Shown here: positions 7,020 through 16,121 of the stretch, piece by piece | Layout: each line of letters begins with the position of its first letter | How positions within the stretch are numbered: position 1 is the first letter of the stretch | Assembly (NCBI GenBank): GCA_900547095.1 | Contig: URFG01000006.1 | Coordinates: 7,789-71,788 of the forward strand | From: an uncultured Oscillospiraceae bacterium | GTDB taxonomy: Bacteria; Bacillota; Clostridia; Oscillospirales; Acutalibacteraceae | Length of the DNA stretch: 64,000 nucleotides | Direction of reading: 5' to 3' | The notes under the pieces: generated by a model | Database searches by the model: none | The model's input: only the letters and a program-made list of their open reading frames with translations | What the model was told of the DNA's origin: nothing | Translations under genes and position numbers: made by a program

Positions 7020-8067
7020 CTTTTTCACCCGTTTTGGCAATGTAAATAAGTTTCACGGTAAGCTCTTCAAGTATTGTTTTCGGCTCTACGGAAGAAGATT
7101 TTAAAAGCACTTCGGCTTTTAAAATTTCTTTTAAGCACTTATCAAGTTTCGATTTTGAAAAATTTCGCAAATTTGCAGAGGCTCTGTCAACCAAAAAGCC
7201 CTTATTTTTATAATCGAAATCTTTTTTAACATCTTCCCTGCTTTTATTTTCTTTTTGAGCGCAGTATAATCTGAACATATCTGTAAAGGATGCCGCCGCC
7301 GTGTAAATAATTATTATCGGCTCGATTTTTAAATAAAACAGATCGTTTAGTTTGCTTAGCGCTTTAGAAACATTTCCTGATATTATACACCCTGCATAAT
7401 CATAAACCGACGCTTCAACCGAAAACGAGCAGACTTTATCTATATCCTCTTTTTCTATTTTTCCGCTTTTTTTATAAAAGCACACTTTATCAAACTCATT
7501 TTTAAGTGTTAAAATATCATCGCCTATATTTTGAATGGCATATTCCGCCGCTTGGCGGTCAAGCTCACAGCCTCTTTTTTTAGCGCCGTCGCAAAGCATT
7601 TTAATAAGCTCCGCAGGCTTTCTGTGATCAAGAAGAACTCCTGCTCCGCCTCCCTTTTCACAGGAGGATAAAAGCTTTTTAAATTTCGCATTTCTTTTAT
7701 GATCGCATTCGATAGTTTCGAATTTCAATATCACCGTGCAGTAATCAGGGATATCTTCGAGCTTTTCACAAAAAAAATCAAAATCGGATTTTAAACAATG
7801 CTCATAATCAAAATCATCTAAAACGACGCATTTTCTGTCGCTCATCATCGGCATTTGCTCTATAGCGCAGCAGACATCGGAAACCGATATATCCCCCGAA
7901 AATTTTTGAAAGTTGAAAAAAGGATCACCGTCAAAAGATTTTTCAGCGATTTTATTTGCATAAAATGTTTTTAAATAAACATCGTCCCCGAAAAGGATAT
8001 AGGAGCTTTTAAAATCGAGCGAAGATTTAAGTATTTTGTTTAACTCACCTTCAAAGATAATCGGCAT
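7006..8067 (-). CDS. holA: DNA polymerase III delta subunit
   Basis: Clamp-loader delta subunit, which opens the beta sliding clamp for loading onto primed DNA. The 353-residue sequence has the AAA+-like delta fold without a Walker A motif, as is normal for HolA: N-terminal YILFGDDVYLKTFYANKI, mid-region VLLDHRKPAELIKML and helical C-terminal collar domain ending in the LTVKLIYIAKTGEK region. ATG 8067 follows GGATGAAAAAG and overlaps the 3' end of comEC by 28 nt. The comEC-holA order is a common Firmicute arrangement. High confidence. Confidence 0.92.
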   Translation of the reverse strand: MPIIFEGELNKILKSSLDFKSSYILFGDDVYLKTFYANKIAEKSFDGDPFFNFQKFSGDISVSDVCCAIEQMPMMSDRKCVVLDDFDYEHCLKSDFDFFCEKLEDIPDYCTVILKFETIECDHKRNAKFKKLLSSCEKGGGAGVLLDHRKPAELIKMLCDGAKKRGCELDRQAAEYAIQNIGDDILTLKNEFDKVCFYKKSGKIEKEDIDKVCSFSVEASVYDYAGCIISGNVSKALSKLNDLFYLKIEPIIIIYTAAASFTDMFRLYCAQKENKSREDVKKDFDYKNKGFLVDRASANLRNFSKSKLDKCLKEILKAEVLLKSSSVEPKTILEELTVKLIYIAKTGEKVVKN

Positions 8068-9593
8068 TCTTTTTCATCCTTGCTTTTTAAAGAATTGTTT
8101 TTTATGTAAAACATAAATTTAGAGCCTGCGCAAATAATCAAAAATACAAGTAAAATTACCGCCGCAAAAGCTACGGCTTTATCAGAGCATTTTATAAAAG
8201 AATAGGACCGTGATCCTAAATAATTTATAACCGAGTTTAAATAGTCGGCTAAAATCTGCAAAATCTTAAAAAGATAATAAACTATTACTCCGCTGAAAGG
8301 AATAAGAGAAATAGCGGTGACTGCAAGCATAAGAGTTAAGACCGCGGTTACGGCATATGAGATCAAAAGATTGGTTATAACAGAAACGACCGAAAATTCT
8401 CCGAACTGATATATTACCACCGGCAGTGTAAACAAAAGCGCCGAAACAGATGTGAGAGCCGAGTCGGCCAATGATTTTAAAGGCTTTGGTTTGATTTTAA
8501 TAAATTTCGAAACGGTGTTGCTCGAATAAAGAATTCCGAGTGTTGATAAGACAGATAGCTGAAAAGAAATATTAAGCACGGCATACGGAGTTCTGATAAG
8601 AATTATCATCACAGCAAGACAAAGAGCATTAATAGAATCGCCCTCTCTGTTTAGCAGCCCTGACAGGGATAGAATTATATACATTATCCCCGCTCTCATA
8701 ACGGATTGAGTAAATCCGCAAACAGCCATAAAGAAAAGCAAAAATCCATTGGTTATAATAAATTCAAGATATTTATTAAGCCCGAATTTCTTTGTAAGGG
8801 CTCTTACAAAACCCATAATTATTGCCAGGTGCATACCTGAAACCACCATTACATGGCTAATGCCCGAATGACGGATATTCGAATAAAATTCATCTGTAAA
8901 TCCCGTTTTATCTCCGAGAATAATTCCTAAGATCGTGGCAGAAGAGTCTTTATCGGTATAGTTTTCTGTTAGTGAAGTAATATATTTCGCAGCTTTATCC
9001 GCAGAAGAATAAATTATATTTCTGCCGGATCTTTTGATATCTTTATTTATAAAAGTTTCGTAGAGCGAGCCGTTAGAAATATTATAATTACGGTATTTAT
9101 TATTTAATCCGTTTTTAATTATAAGCTTTCCCGAAATTATATCGCCTTTGGAATAAGCAAAAGAAGATTTAGCAAAGAAAGATACTTTTGATCCGCTTTC
9201 TAATTTCCCCGACTTTACCGATAATACTTTAAGCTGACCTCTCTCATAATTGCTGCGGCTTACAAGCTCTGTAATTAAAAAGCTGCCGCTTATTTCACTG
9301 TCTTTGAAATTATCGACTATTCTTTTGTTGTTTTCAAAACTTTTAACTGAAAACGCACAGGCAATACAAAGGATAAAGCCTATAAAATTTCTTAGTTTTA
9401 TTTTAAGAATTACAGATACCGTTAAGACGAAAACGCCGATAATTATTAATATTTCCGCCGCACAACTGAATTTGAATGAAGCTAATGTGCCGACACTGCA
9501 AATCAGAGCCGGAATAAGCAGTGGATACCTGATCTTAAGAAAACATTTTTTAAACAATCCACTTAGGTCAGATGAATTATTTTCTTGCCGCAA
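8040..9593 (-). CDS. comEC: ComEC/Rec2-type DNA uptake channel without nuclease domain
   Basis: Polytopic membrane protein of the ComEC family, which carries single-stranded DNA through the membrane during transformation. The N-terminal half contains two early helices and the DUF4131-like OB region; the central competence domain is marked by GIILGDKTGF and SHVMVVSGMHLAIIMGF, followed by about eight helices. The protein is 517 residues and stops after the last helix, so the C-terminal metallo-beta-lactamase domain of the longer ComEC form (about 750-800 aa) is absent. TTG 9593 is supported by AGGTGA about 7 nt upstream. No other competence genes are in the window; its use in transformation is unproven. 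Confidence 0.87.
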   Translation of the reverse strand: MRQENNSSDLSGLFKKCFLKIRYPLLIPALICSVGTLASFKFSCAAEILIIIGVFVLTVSVILKIKLRNFIGFILCIACAFSVKSFENNKRIVDNFKDSEISGSFLITELVSRSNYERGQLKVLSVKSGKLESGSKVSFFAKSSFAYSKGDIISGKLIIKNGLNNKYRNYNISNGSLYETFINKDIKRSGRNIIYSSADKAAKYITSLTENYTDKDSSATILGIILGDKTGFTDEFYSNIRHSGISHVMVVSGMHLAIIMGFVRALTKKFGLNKYLEFIITNGFLLFFMAVCGFTQSVMRAGIMYIILSLSGLLNREGDSINALCLAVMIILIRTPYAVLNISFQLSVLSTLGILYSSNTVSKFIKIKPKPLKSLADSALTSVSALLFTLPVVIYQFGEFSVVSVITNLLISYAVTAVLTLMLAVTAISLIPFSGVIVYYLFKILQILADYLNSVINYLGSRSYSFIKCSDKAVAFAAVILLVFLIICAGSKFMFYIKNNSLKSKDEKECRLSLKVS

Positions 9594-9621
9594 TTTTTAT
9601 CACCTGGATTTAAAAAAGATC

Positions 9622-10164
9622 TTATATTAATATTTTAAGTCCGATAAGAATAAGAATTACTCCTCCGACTGTTTCTGCCTTTGTTTTATATTTCTCTCCG
9701 AACTTATGGCCTATAAAAACACCTATGGCCGATAATAAAAAAGTTGTACATCCTATTATCGCAACGCCGCCTGTGATATTTGCTTTTTGCATTGCGAAGA
9801 CCACTCCGACTGCTAAAGCATCAATACTGGTTGCAATCGCTAAAAGAAACAGCTCTTTAATATCGAAATTACCGCTTTCTTCCTCTTCCTTGCTGTGAAG
9901 CGCTTCATAGATCATTTTTCCGCCTATAAAAGCGAGCAATATAAATGCTATCCAGTGGTCTATCTTTTTAATATAGTCGCTGAATCCCGAGCCTAAAAGC
10001 CAGCCTAAAAACGGCATTAAAGCCTGAAATCCGCCGAAAAACAGAGCGATTAAAAAAGTCTGCTTATAATTTATTTTCGGCATTTTAAGGCCTTTGCATA
10101 TAGCCACTGCAAACGCGTCCATAGAAAGACCGATCCCGAGCATAAAGAAATCAAAAATCGTCAA
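9622..10164 (-). CDS. mntP: Manganese efflux pump MntP
   Basis: Small six-helix inner-membrane exporter of Mn(II), 180 aa, the usual length. The internal duplication is visible: repeat one begins GIGLSMDAFAVAICKG and repeat two AIATSIDALAVGVVFA, each with the conserved membrane-embedded aspartate needed for metal transport. TTG 10164 is preceded by AGGGG at suitable spacing. It lies 17 nt after rsgA, so there is no room for a manganese (yybP-ykoY) riboswitch; expression probably follows the operon rather than manganese. An MntP gene inside this housekeeping operon is unusual. Confidence 0.93.
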   Translation of the reverse strand: MTIFDFFMLGIGLSMDAFAVAICKGLKMPKINYKQTFLIALFFGGFQALMPFLGWLLGSGFSDYIKKIDHWIAFILLAFIGGKMIYEALHSKEEEESGNFDIKELFLLAIATSIDALAVGVVFAMQKANITGGVAIIGCTTFLLSAIGVFIGHKFGEKYKTKAETVGGVILILIGLKILI

Positions 10165-10181
10165 TTATAAAACCCCTAATC

Positions 10182-11063
10182 TTATTTCCTTATAGTCCAG
10201 TGCCTGATATCTTTGTAATCTTCAAATATTTTTTTATAGCTGTTATGGCGGGATCTGCTTATCTCCCCGTTTTCAACTGCTTTTAAAACTCCGCAGCCTT
10301 TTTCCGAAATATGCCTGCAATCGGAAAATCTGCAAAATTCAAAATATTTTATGAATTCGGGAAAGCAAAAAGGAAGTCTGTTTTTAAATTCAAGAATATT
10401 ATCGGAAATATCGATAGTGGAAAATCCAGGAGTATCGACGATATATCCGCCGTTATCTCTGATAAAAAGCTCGGTGTGCCTAGTAGTATGCCTGCCTCTG
10501 CCGAGCTTTTCGCTCACCTCGCCTGTTTTAAGGTCGAGATCGCCTGTTACAGCATTGATAATGCTCGACTTCCCTACGCCTGAATTACCTATAAATGCGC
10601 AGACTGCATTTTGAGTAAGGCTTTCAAGCGCGTCTATATTTTCACCTGTTTTTGCGGAAACTGTTAAAACTTTAAATCCCGCGTTATTATAAATCTTTTC
10701 GAATTTTTCAAAAGATCCCATATCGCATTTATTAAAAACGATCACGGGATCAATGTTATTGAAAACGCAAACGGCGCTTAAAAAATCTATCATATTCGTA
10801 TCTGGCGACGGAACATTATAAGAAGAAACTATAAAGGCACGGTCAATATTTGCAATATTCGGTCTGCTTAAATAGTTTTTTCTTTCTTTTATGCTTTCAA
10901 TTATTCCCTTGCCGTTATTTTCCGCAGTAAACTCAACCTTATCACCCACAACAGGGGAAGTCCCCTTGTTGCGGAAACTTCCCCTTGCTCTGCATTCAAA
11001 AGTCGTGCCGTTTGAGTGAACATAGAAAAATCCGGAAATAGCTTTGATTATTATTCCTGCCAT
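10182..11063 (-). CDS. rsgA: Ribosome small subunit-dependent GTPase A
   Basis: Circularly permuted GTPase that helps late 30S maturation. Order of motifs: N-terminal OB fold; G4 (NKCD) before G1 (GNSGVGKSS) and G3 (DTPG), the hallmark of RsgA; then a zinc-binding C-terminus with the CRFSDCRHISEKGC cysteines and histidine. I use ATG 11063, 4 nt after the PASTA kinase stop, giving MAGIIIKAISGFFYV as in homologues; an in-frame ATG at 11102 would add 13 residues from kinase-coding sequence. The kinase-RsgA neighbourhood is conserved in Firmicutes, where the kinase phosphorylates RsgA in some species. Confidence 0.94.
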   Translation of the reverse strand: MAGIIIKAISGFFYVHSNGTTFECRARGSFRNKGTSPVVGDKVEFTAENNGKGIIESIKERKNYLSRPNIANIDRAFIVSSYNVPSPDTNMIDFLSAVCVFNNIDPVIVFNKCDMGSFEKFEKIYNNAGFKVLTVSAKTGENIDALESLTQNAVCAFIGNSGVGKSSIINAVTGDLDLKTGEVSEKLGRGRHTTRHTELFIRDNGGYIVDTPGFSTIDISDNILEFKNRLPFCFPEFIKYFEFCRFSDCRHISEKGCGVLKAVENGEISRSRHNSYKKIFEDYKDIRHWTIRK

Positions 11064-11067
11064 TTTT

Positions 11068-13071
11068 TCAGTTGCCGGAGTTGAGAAGTGTTTTCCACTC
11101 ATTATAAGTAGCTACAACGGTTGCTTCACCGGTCTTTGAATTAAAATTAATATCCTGATATTTATATGTCTTGCCGTCTTTAGCGCAGATCTTTACAGTA
11201 TAGTTTTCAGTTTCATTGGAGGTTGAGAGAGTGAAAGTATAAGAACTTACATTTGAAAAATCAAGTTCATTACTGATCGAAAGCTGTTTATTCCCCGAAT
11301 AAATAGCCAGCTGCGCTTTAAAATTATTGGTATCGGTCAAGCCGACTGTTACTTTATTTTTATAATCTACTTTTCCTGTGCTGACATATATAGTAACCGT
11401 TGCACCCTCGGAAAGCTGTGCCGAGCCGACTTTAGGATCCTGTTTAAATACATATCCTGCTTTATAGTATTTATCGCCGCCAGGAATGTTTTCAGTCTTA
11501 ACCTGTGCTAAAAGACCCTCTTTGGTAAGTTCTGCTTTGGCACTTTCTTCGCTTAATCCCACAAGATCGGGAACATTGATTTTAACTTCGGCTTTTCCGG
11601 AACTTACATAGACCTTTACGATTTCGCCTTTGGTTATAGCCGTTCCCTGCTTAGGCTCCGTTCTTATAACATATCCTTCCTGGATCTCACTGTTGTTTTC
11701 TTTCACTATTTCGACTTTAACATCATAGGTGGAAAGCGTGGAAGAAGCCTCGCCGGCTTTATGATTTCTTAGATCAGGCATAACCTGGGTTGCCTCTCCT
11801 AAGCTTATATAAAGTGTGATCTTTGCGCCGGCTTTTATCTTTTTGCCTGCTTTCGGCGACTGATCGTAAACCTGGTTTATCGGGTATTCGTCATTAGCAC
11901 GGGTCACCTGAACAAACTTATAATTATAGCCGTCTTTATCACGGTTTTTATACATATCGGATTTTTCTTCTATTTCGGACATCGTCATACCGACAAAATT
12001 CTCGCATTCGATCTCTTTTGTCTTATTTTTAGAGCCGAATATCGATCTGAAAAATATAGCGAAAATTATAATACCGATAACCACAAGAGTAGCGGCAATT
12101 CCTGCTAAAATAGGAATTGTTTTGCTCTTTGCTTTTTCTTCGCTGTTTTCAGAACCGGTATTGGAATTCAAAGAAGCATTTGCTCCTCCGATGAATTTTG
12201 TTGGTGAATCGTCGACAAAATAGGAATAATCGAATGTTGCCGAAGGATCCTTTTTGAAAACTTCAAGATCGCACAGCATTTCCGCCGCCGACTGATAACG
12301 GCGCTCGGTGCTTTTCTGCATAGCGTGCATTGTTATTTGCTCAAGACCTAACGGAATAGACGGATTTATGTTTCTCGGCAATTCAGGCTCGCGCTGAAGC
12401 TGCATAATAGCAACCGATACTGCGCTGTCAGCCTCGAAAGGCAATCTGCCCGTAAGCATTTCGTAAAGCATAACACCGACGGAATAAATATCGGTTTTTT
12501 CGTCGGTCTTTTCTCCTCTTGCCTGTTCTGGAGAAATATAATGAACCGAGCCTATAGCCTTATCGGTGATAGTGCGCTGCTCGCTCCTTGCAAATCTTGC
12601 AATTCCGAAATCTGTGACTTTGATAGTGCCGTCTGGAAGAACCATAATATTTTGCGGCTTAACATCTCTGTGAACAATGCCTTTATCGTGCGCGTGCTGA
12701 AGACCTTTTAATATCTGAATGGTAAAATATACAGCGTCCTGCCATCTTAAACTGCCCTCGCGCTCGATATACTCTTTTAGGGTGATGCCGTCGATATATT
12801 CCATAACGATATACTGAATCACATCGCCGAAACATACATCATAAACCTTAACGATATTAGGATGTGATAAAACGGCAATAGCTTTAGATTCATTTTTAAA
12901 TCTTCTTATGAATTCTTCATTAGAAACGAATTCGTCTTTGAGGATTTTCATAGCAACTATTCGGTCTTCGACATTGTCGTAAGCCTTATATACTACTGCC
13001 ATTCCTCCTACACCGATCACTTCACGGATCTCATATCTTCCGTCAAGTCTTTTTCCGACAAATCTATCCAT
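11068..13071 (-). CDS. prkC: PASTA-domain Ser/Thr protein kinase (PrkC/Stk1 type)
   Basis: Membrane Ser/Thr kinase sensing muropeptides or lipid II and controlling cell wall synthesis, division and germination. Visible parts: glycine-rich loop from residue 20, catalytic Lys42, HRD at 134-136, DFG at 154-156, a Ser/Asn-rich juxtamembrane stretch, one helix at about 319-341, then three PASTA units (about 352-430, 430-497, 498-572). After the third PASTA there is an extra beta-rich extracellular tail of roughly 95 residues without recognisable family. It follows the PP2C phosphatase gene by 3 nt, the classical kinase-phosphatase pair. Confidence 0.95.
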   Translation of the reverse strand: MDRFVGKRLDGRYEIREVIGVGGMAVVYKAYDNVEDRIVAMKILKDEFVSNEEFIRRFKNESKAIAVLSHPNIVKVYDVCFGDVIQYIVMEYIDGITLKEYIEREGSLRWQDAVYFTIQILKGLQHAHDKGIVHRDVKPQNIMVLPDGTIKVTDFGIARFARSEQRTITDKAIGSVHYISPEQARGEKTDEKTDIYSVGVMLYEMLTGRLPFEADSAVSVAIMQLQREPELPRNINPSIPLGLEQITMHAMQKSTERRYQSAAEMLCDLEVFKKDPSATFDYSYFVDDSPTKFIGGANASLNSNTGSENSEEKAKSKTIPILAGIAATLVVIGIIIFAIFFRSIFGSKNKTKEIECENFVGMTMSEIEEKSDMYKNRDKDGYNYKFVQVTRANDEYPINQVYDQSPKAGKKIKAGAKITLYISLGEATQVMPDLRNHKAGEASSTLSTYDVKVEIVKENNSEIQEGYVIRTEPKQGTAITKGEIVKVYVSSGKAEVKINVPDLVGLSEESAKAELTKEGLLAQVKTENIPGGDKYYKAGYVFKQDPKVGSAQLSEGATVTIYVSTGKVDYKNKVTVGLTDTNNFKAQLAIYSGNKQLSISNELDFSNVSSYTFTLSTSNETENYTVKICAKDGKTYKYQDINFNSKTGEATVVATYNEWKTLLNSGN

Positions 13072-13074
13072 ATC

Positions 13075-13815
13075 TTATTTCCTTTCTTTAAGCAGGACTA
13101 CTGCGGTAATGTTATCTCCGCCGCCGGCGGAATTAGCGGCAGCTATAAGTTTGTCCGGAACATTTTCTATTTCCCCGGAAAATTGGATGAGTATACTGCT
13201 GTTATTCAAAAAGTCCGTAAGCCCGTCTGTACAGATAAGGAGCTTATCGTCTTCTTTCATATTTATTTCATAGCAATCGGGCATTACATTTTTTTCGGTA
13301 CCGAGGGCTCTCGTTATCATATTTTTATTAGGATGATTTCTTGCTTCTTCGGCTGTAAGTTCTCCGCTTTCAACCAGCGACTGCACAACCGAATGATCTC
13401 TTGTTATCTGAGTTATTTCGGAATTCACTTTATATGCTCTGCTATCGCCGATATTGCAGATAAACGCCGAGCTATCTTTATATATCGCCGCAACGGCGGT
13501 GGTGCCCATTCCTTTAAGATTAAAATCGGATAGCGCCGCGTTATAAAGCTCAATATTAGCGGAAATCAAAGCGCTTTTCAGTGTTTTGATTATCGAATCG
13601 GAGGTCATTGAGGACCTATAGGAATTCAGAATAAAATTAGAAATATGCCCGACCGCCATTTTGCTTGCAATATTTCCCGCATTTGCTCCTCCCATACCGT
13701 CGCACACAACGGCAAGAGCGGCATTATCCGGCAGATCGGAAATGAAGAAAGCGTCCTGATTATCTTTTCTTACCATTCCTTTATCGGTTTTACCGTAAAT
13801 TATCAAGGTTCTCAT
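13075..13815 (-). CDS. prpC: PP2C-family protein phosphatase (Stp1/PrpC)
   Basis: Mn-dependent Ser/Thr phosphatase that reverses the adjacent PASTA kinase. Metal-binding motifs are present: RKDNQDAFF near the N-terminus, VCDGMGGANAG at about 38-47, GDSRAY and CTDGLTDFL. Length 246 aa is typical. ATG 13815 lies inside the 3' end of rlmN (overlap 26 nt), and the kinase starts 3 nt after its stop, so all three are translationally coupled. Soluble cytoplasmic protein. Confidence 0.95.
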   Translation of the reverse strand: MRTLIIYGKTDKGMVRKDNQDAFFISDLPDNAALAVVCDGMGGANAGNIASKMAVGHISNFILNSYRSSMTSDSIIKTLKSALISANIELYNAALSDFNLKGMGTTAVAAIYKDSSAFICNIGDSRAYKVNSEITQITRDHSVVQSLVESGELTAEEARNHPNKNMITRALGTEKNVMPDCYEINMKEDDKLLICTDGLTDFLNNSSILIQFSGEIENVPDKLIAAANSAGGGDNITAVVLLKERK

Positions 13816-14845
13816 CCTCCTTTACTTTTTTTCTCAACTGCCCGCAGGAGGCGGAAATATCCGCGCCGAGCGTTCGTCTTACAGTTACATTCATCCCTTT
13901 GCTTTCAAGTAAGCTTTTAAAATTCTTTATATTTTTTGTATCCGGCTTTTCAAATGAATTTTCTTTTACAGGGTTTGCCGGTATTAAATTTATATGACAC
14001 ATTATGCCTTTTAATATCCTGCACAGTTCCTCTGCGCATTCTTTTGAATCGTTTACTCCTTTGATCAAAGCATATTCAAAGGATATCCGCCTTGTGGTTT
14101 TTTGCTGATATTCTTTACAGGCGCAAAGCAGCTCCGATATGCTCCATTTCCTGGCGACGGGCATAATTTCTTTTCTTAACTCGTCAAAAGGAGCGTGAAG
14201 CGAAACAGAAAGCGTTATAGGGAGATCCAATTCTTTAAGCTTAAGTATCCCGGGAACTACTCCCGAAGTGGATAAGGATATATGCCTTAATCCAATTCCT
14301 AAACCGTCAGGCTCGCATACTAGTTTTAAAAACCTTGACGAATTTTCGAAGTTATCGAGCGGCTCACCCATTCCCATCATAACAACATTTGAAATTCTTA
14401 TATTATTATCCTTTGAAGCGGTAATGATTTGTGCGAGCATTTCGGAAGCGGTTAAACTTCTGTTTAACCCGTTTAGTCCCGACGCGCAGAATTTACATCC
14501 CATTCTGCACCCTATCTGGGTTGAAATACAAATTGAGTAACCGTGCTCGTATTTCATAAGGACCGATTCTATAAGCTCGCCGTCAAACATCTTAAACACA
14601 TACTTGACTGTTTCATCGATATTCGATTTATATTTCCTGTAAATTTCCGCCTTTGAAAGGTAACAGTTTTGCTCAAGATAATTCCTTAGATCTTTCGGAA
14701 TATCAGTCATCTCATCAAAGCCGGTTACACCTCTTAAGAGCCATTTATAAACTTGCTTTACGCGGAATTTAGGCTGACTGGTCTTTGAAAGAAAAGCTTC
14801 AAGCTCTTCAAAATCGAAAGACTTTATATCTAAAAGAACGCTGAT
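13790..14845 (-). CDS. rlmN: 23S rRNA (A2503-C2)/tRNA (A37-C2) methyltransferase RlmN
   Basis: Radical-SAM enzyme methylating C2 of A2503 in 23S rRNA. The cluster motif CRMGCKFC and the C-terminal catalytic Cys in GADISASCGQLRKK are present. The first in-frame ATG (14710) would begin at MTDIPKDLRNYL and remove the conserved N-terminal helical domain, which is nevertheless encoded upstream without a stop (FDFEELEAFL, PKFRVKQVYKWLLRG). Between the upstream stop (14866) and 14710 there is no ATG, GTG or TTG in frame. AGGTGAG at 14855-14849 positions AUC at 14845 as the most plausible start; an A7 run (14864-14858) at the end of rsmB could instead allow slippage fusion. See finding. Confidence 0.85.
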   Translation of the reverse strand: MSVLLDIKSFDFEELEAFLSKTSQPKFRVKQVYKWLLRGVTGFDEMTDIPKDLRNYLEQNCYLSKAEIYRKYKSNIDETVKYVFKMFDGELIESVLMKYEHGYSICISTQIGCRMGCKFCASGLNGLNRSLTASEMLAQIITASKDNNIRISNVVMMGMGEPLDNFENSSRFLKLVCEPDGLGIGLRHISLSTSGVVPGILKLKELDLPITLSVSLHAPFDELRKEIMPVARKWSISELLCACKEYQQKTTRRISFEYALIKGVNDSKECAEELCRILKGIMCHINLIPANPVKENSFEKPDTKNIKNFKSLLESKGMNVTVRRTLGADISASCGQLRKKVKEDENLDNLR

Positions 14846-14849
14846 AAGC

Positions 14850-16121
14850 TCACCTGCTTTTTTTCATTAACGCACAGAAAAAACCGTCTGTTCCGTCATC
14901 GTGAGGAAGATAAGTATGATAATATTGTAACTCATAAGCGGGATACTTGTCAAGAAAACTCTTAATAATATCCTCATTTTCGCTTTTTTTGAGGGTACAG
15001 GTAGAATACATAAGATTGCCGCCGGGTCTTAAATATTTATCGGCATTTTGCAAAATAGCAAATTGTATATCTTCAAGCTTAGTTTTATATTTCATTTTTT
15101 TATATTTGATTTCGGGTTTTCTTCTTATAACTCCGAGCCCCGAGCAAGGCACATCGCAAAGTACTTTATCATAAAACCCTAATTCGGGATCAAAAACAGC
15201 AGCGTCTGAAACGCGCGCATTAATGCAGTTTATTCCAAGCCTTTTTGCTCCTTTTTTTATCAGTTCCGTTCTTTTTTCATAGATATCGCACGCTGTGATA
15301 CTTCCTTTATCACAAATTATCTGCGCCATAGTAAAGGCTTTTCCGCCGGGAGATGAGCACATATCGAGAATTCTGTCGTTTTTTGAAACTGAAAATTTTT
15401 CAATACTTTTTTGAGATGCGATATCCTGAATATGGAAAAAGCCGTTTTTAAAAAGCAAATTATTATTAAAATCGATTTCCCCGGAAATAACCTTTAAGCA
15501 GTTTTCAAAAACCTTTTCGGTCTTTATATCCGATTTTAAAAGCTCCGATATTAATTCCTCGTCAGTTGTCTTTAAATTATTTACTCTAAGATAAATCGGC
15601 GGTGCCGATAAAAACGAACTAAGCAGCTCCTGCGCCGCAGCCAGACCGTAATCCGAAATAAATATCTTAAGGAGATCTTCGGGACACGAAAGCCTAACGG
15701 ACATTGATTTCAAGCTGTCGTCTTCAGGAATCAAACATCCCTGCCTTATATAATTTCTCAAAACCGCATTCACAAAAGCCGAATTATAGCTTTCACTTGA
15801 TTTTTTCACTATTTTTACGGATTCGTTAACTGCGGCACTTGATGGTATTTTATCCATATATTTAAGCTGATAAATACCTATTCTTAAAGCATTCAGCGTT
15901 GTGGGTTTTATCTTATCCGCGCCTTTTTTAACGAATTTTGAAATTATAAAATCAAGAGTTATCTTTCTGTCAAGAACTCCGTAAACAAGAGCATAAATAA
16001 AATTTTTGTCATTTTTTGAAATTTCTTTAGAAAGGTATTTATTTAAAGTGATATTTGAATAAGCCGAATTCTTTTCAATTTCACAAAGAATTTCAACGGC
16101 TGTTTTTCTCGCGTTTTCCAT
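14850..16121 (-). CDS. rsmB: 16S rRNA (cytosine967-C5)-methyltransferase RsmB
   Basis: SAM-dependent m5C methyltransferase of 16S rRNA. An N-terminal NusB-like helical domain (residues 1 to about 130, beginning ARKTAVEILCEIE) is followed by the methyltransferase core: LDMCSSPGGKAF (SAM loop), CDVPCSGLGVIRR with the catalytic PCSG cysteine, and YSTCTLKKSENED with the second catalytic Cys. 423 residues is normal. ATG 16121 directly abuts the fmt stop. Its stop codon overlaps the Shine-Dalgarno of rlmN. Confidence 0.95.
   Translation of the reverse strand: MENARKTAVEILCEIEKNSAYSNITLNKYLSKEISKNDKNFIYALVYGVLDRKITLDFIISKFVKKGADKIKPTTLNALRIGIYQLKYMDKIPSSAAVNESVKIVKKSSESYNSAFVNAVLRNYIRQGCLIPEDDSLKSMSVRLSCPEDLLKIFISDYGLAAAQELLSSFLSAPPIYLRVNNLKTTDEELISELLKSDIKTEKVFENCLKVISGEIDFNNNLLFKNGFFHIQDIASQKSIEKFSVSKNDRILDMCSSPGGKAFTMAQIICDKGSITACDIYEKRTELIKKGAKRLGINCINARVSDAAVFDPELGFYDKVLCDVPCSGLGVIRRKPEIKYKKMKYKTKLEDIQFAILQNADKYLRPGGNLMYSTCTLKKSENEDIIKSFLDKYPAYELQYYHTYLPHDDGTDGFFCALMKKSR

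Noticed and set aside
9594..10181. Manganese riboswitch for mntP
   Set aside because: Only 17 nt separate rsgA and mntP; there is no space or conserved sequence for a yybP-ykoY element.
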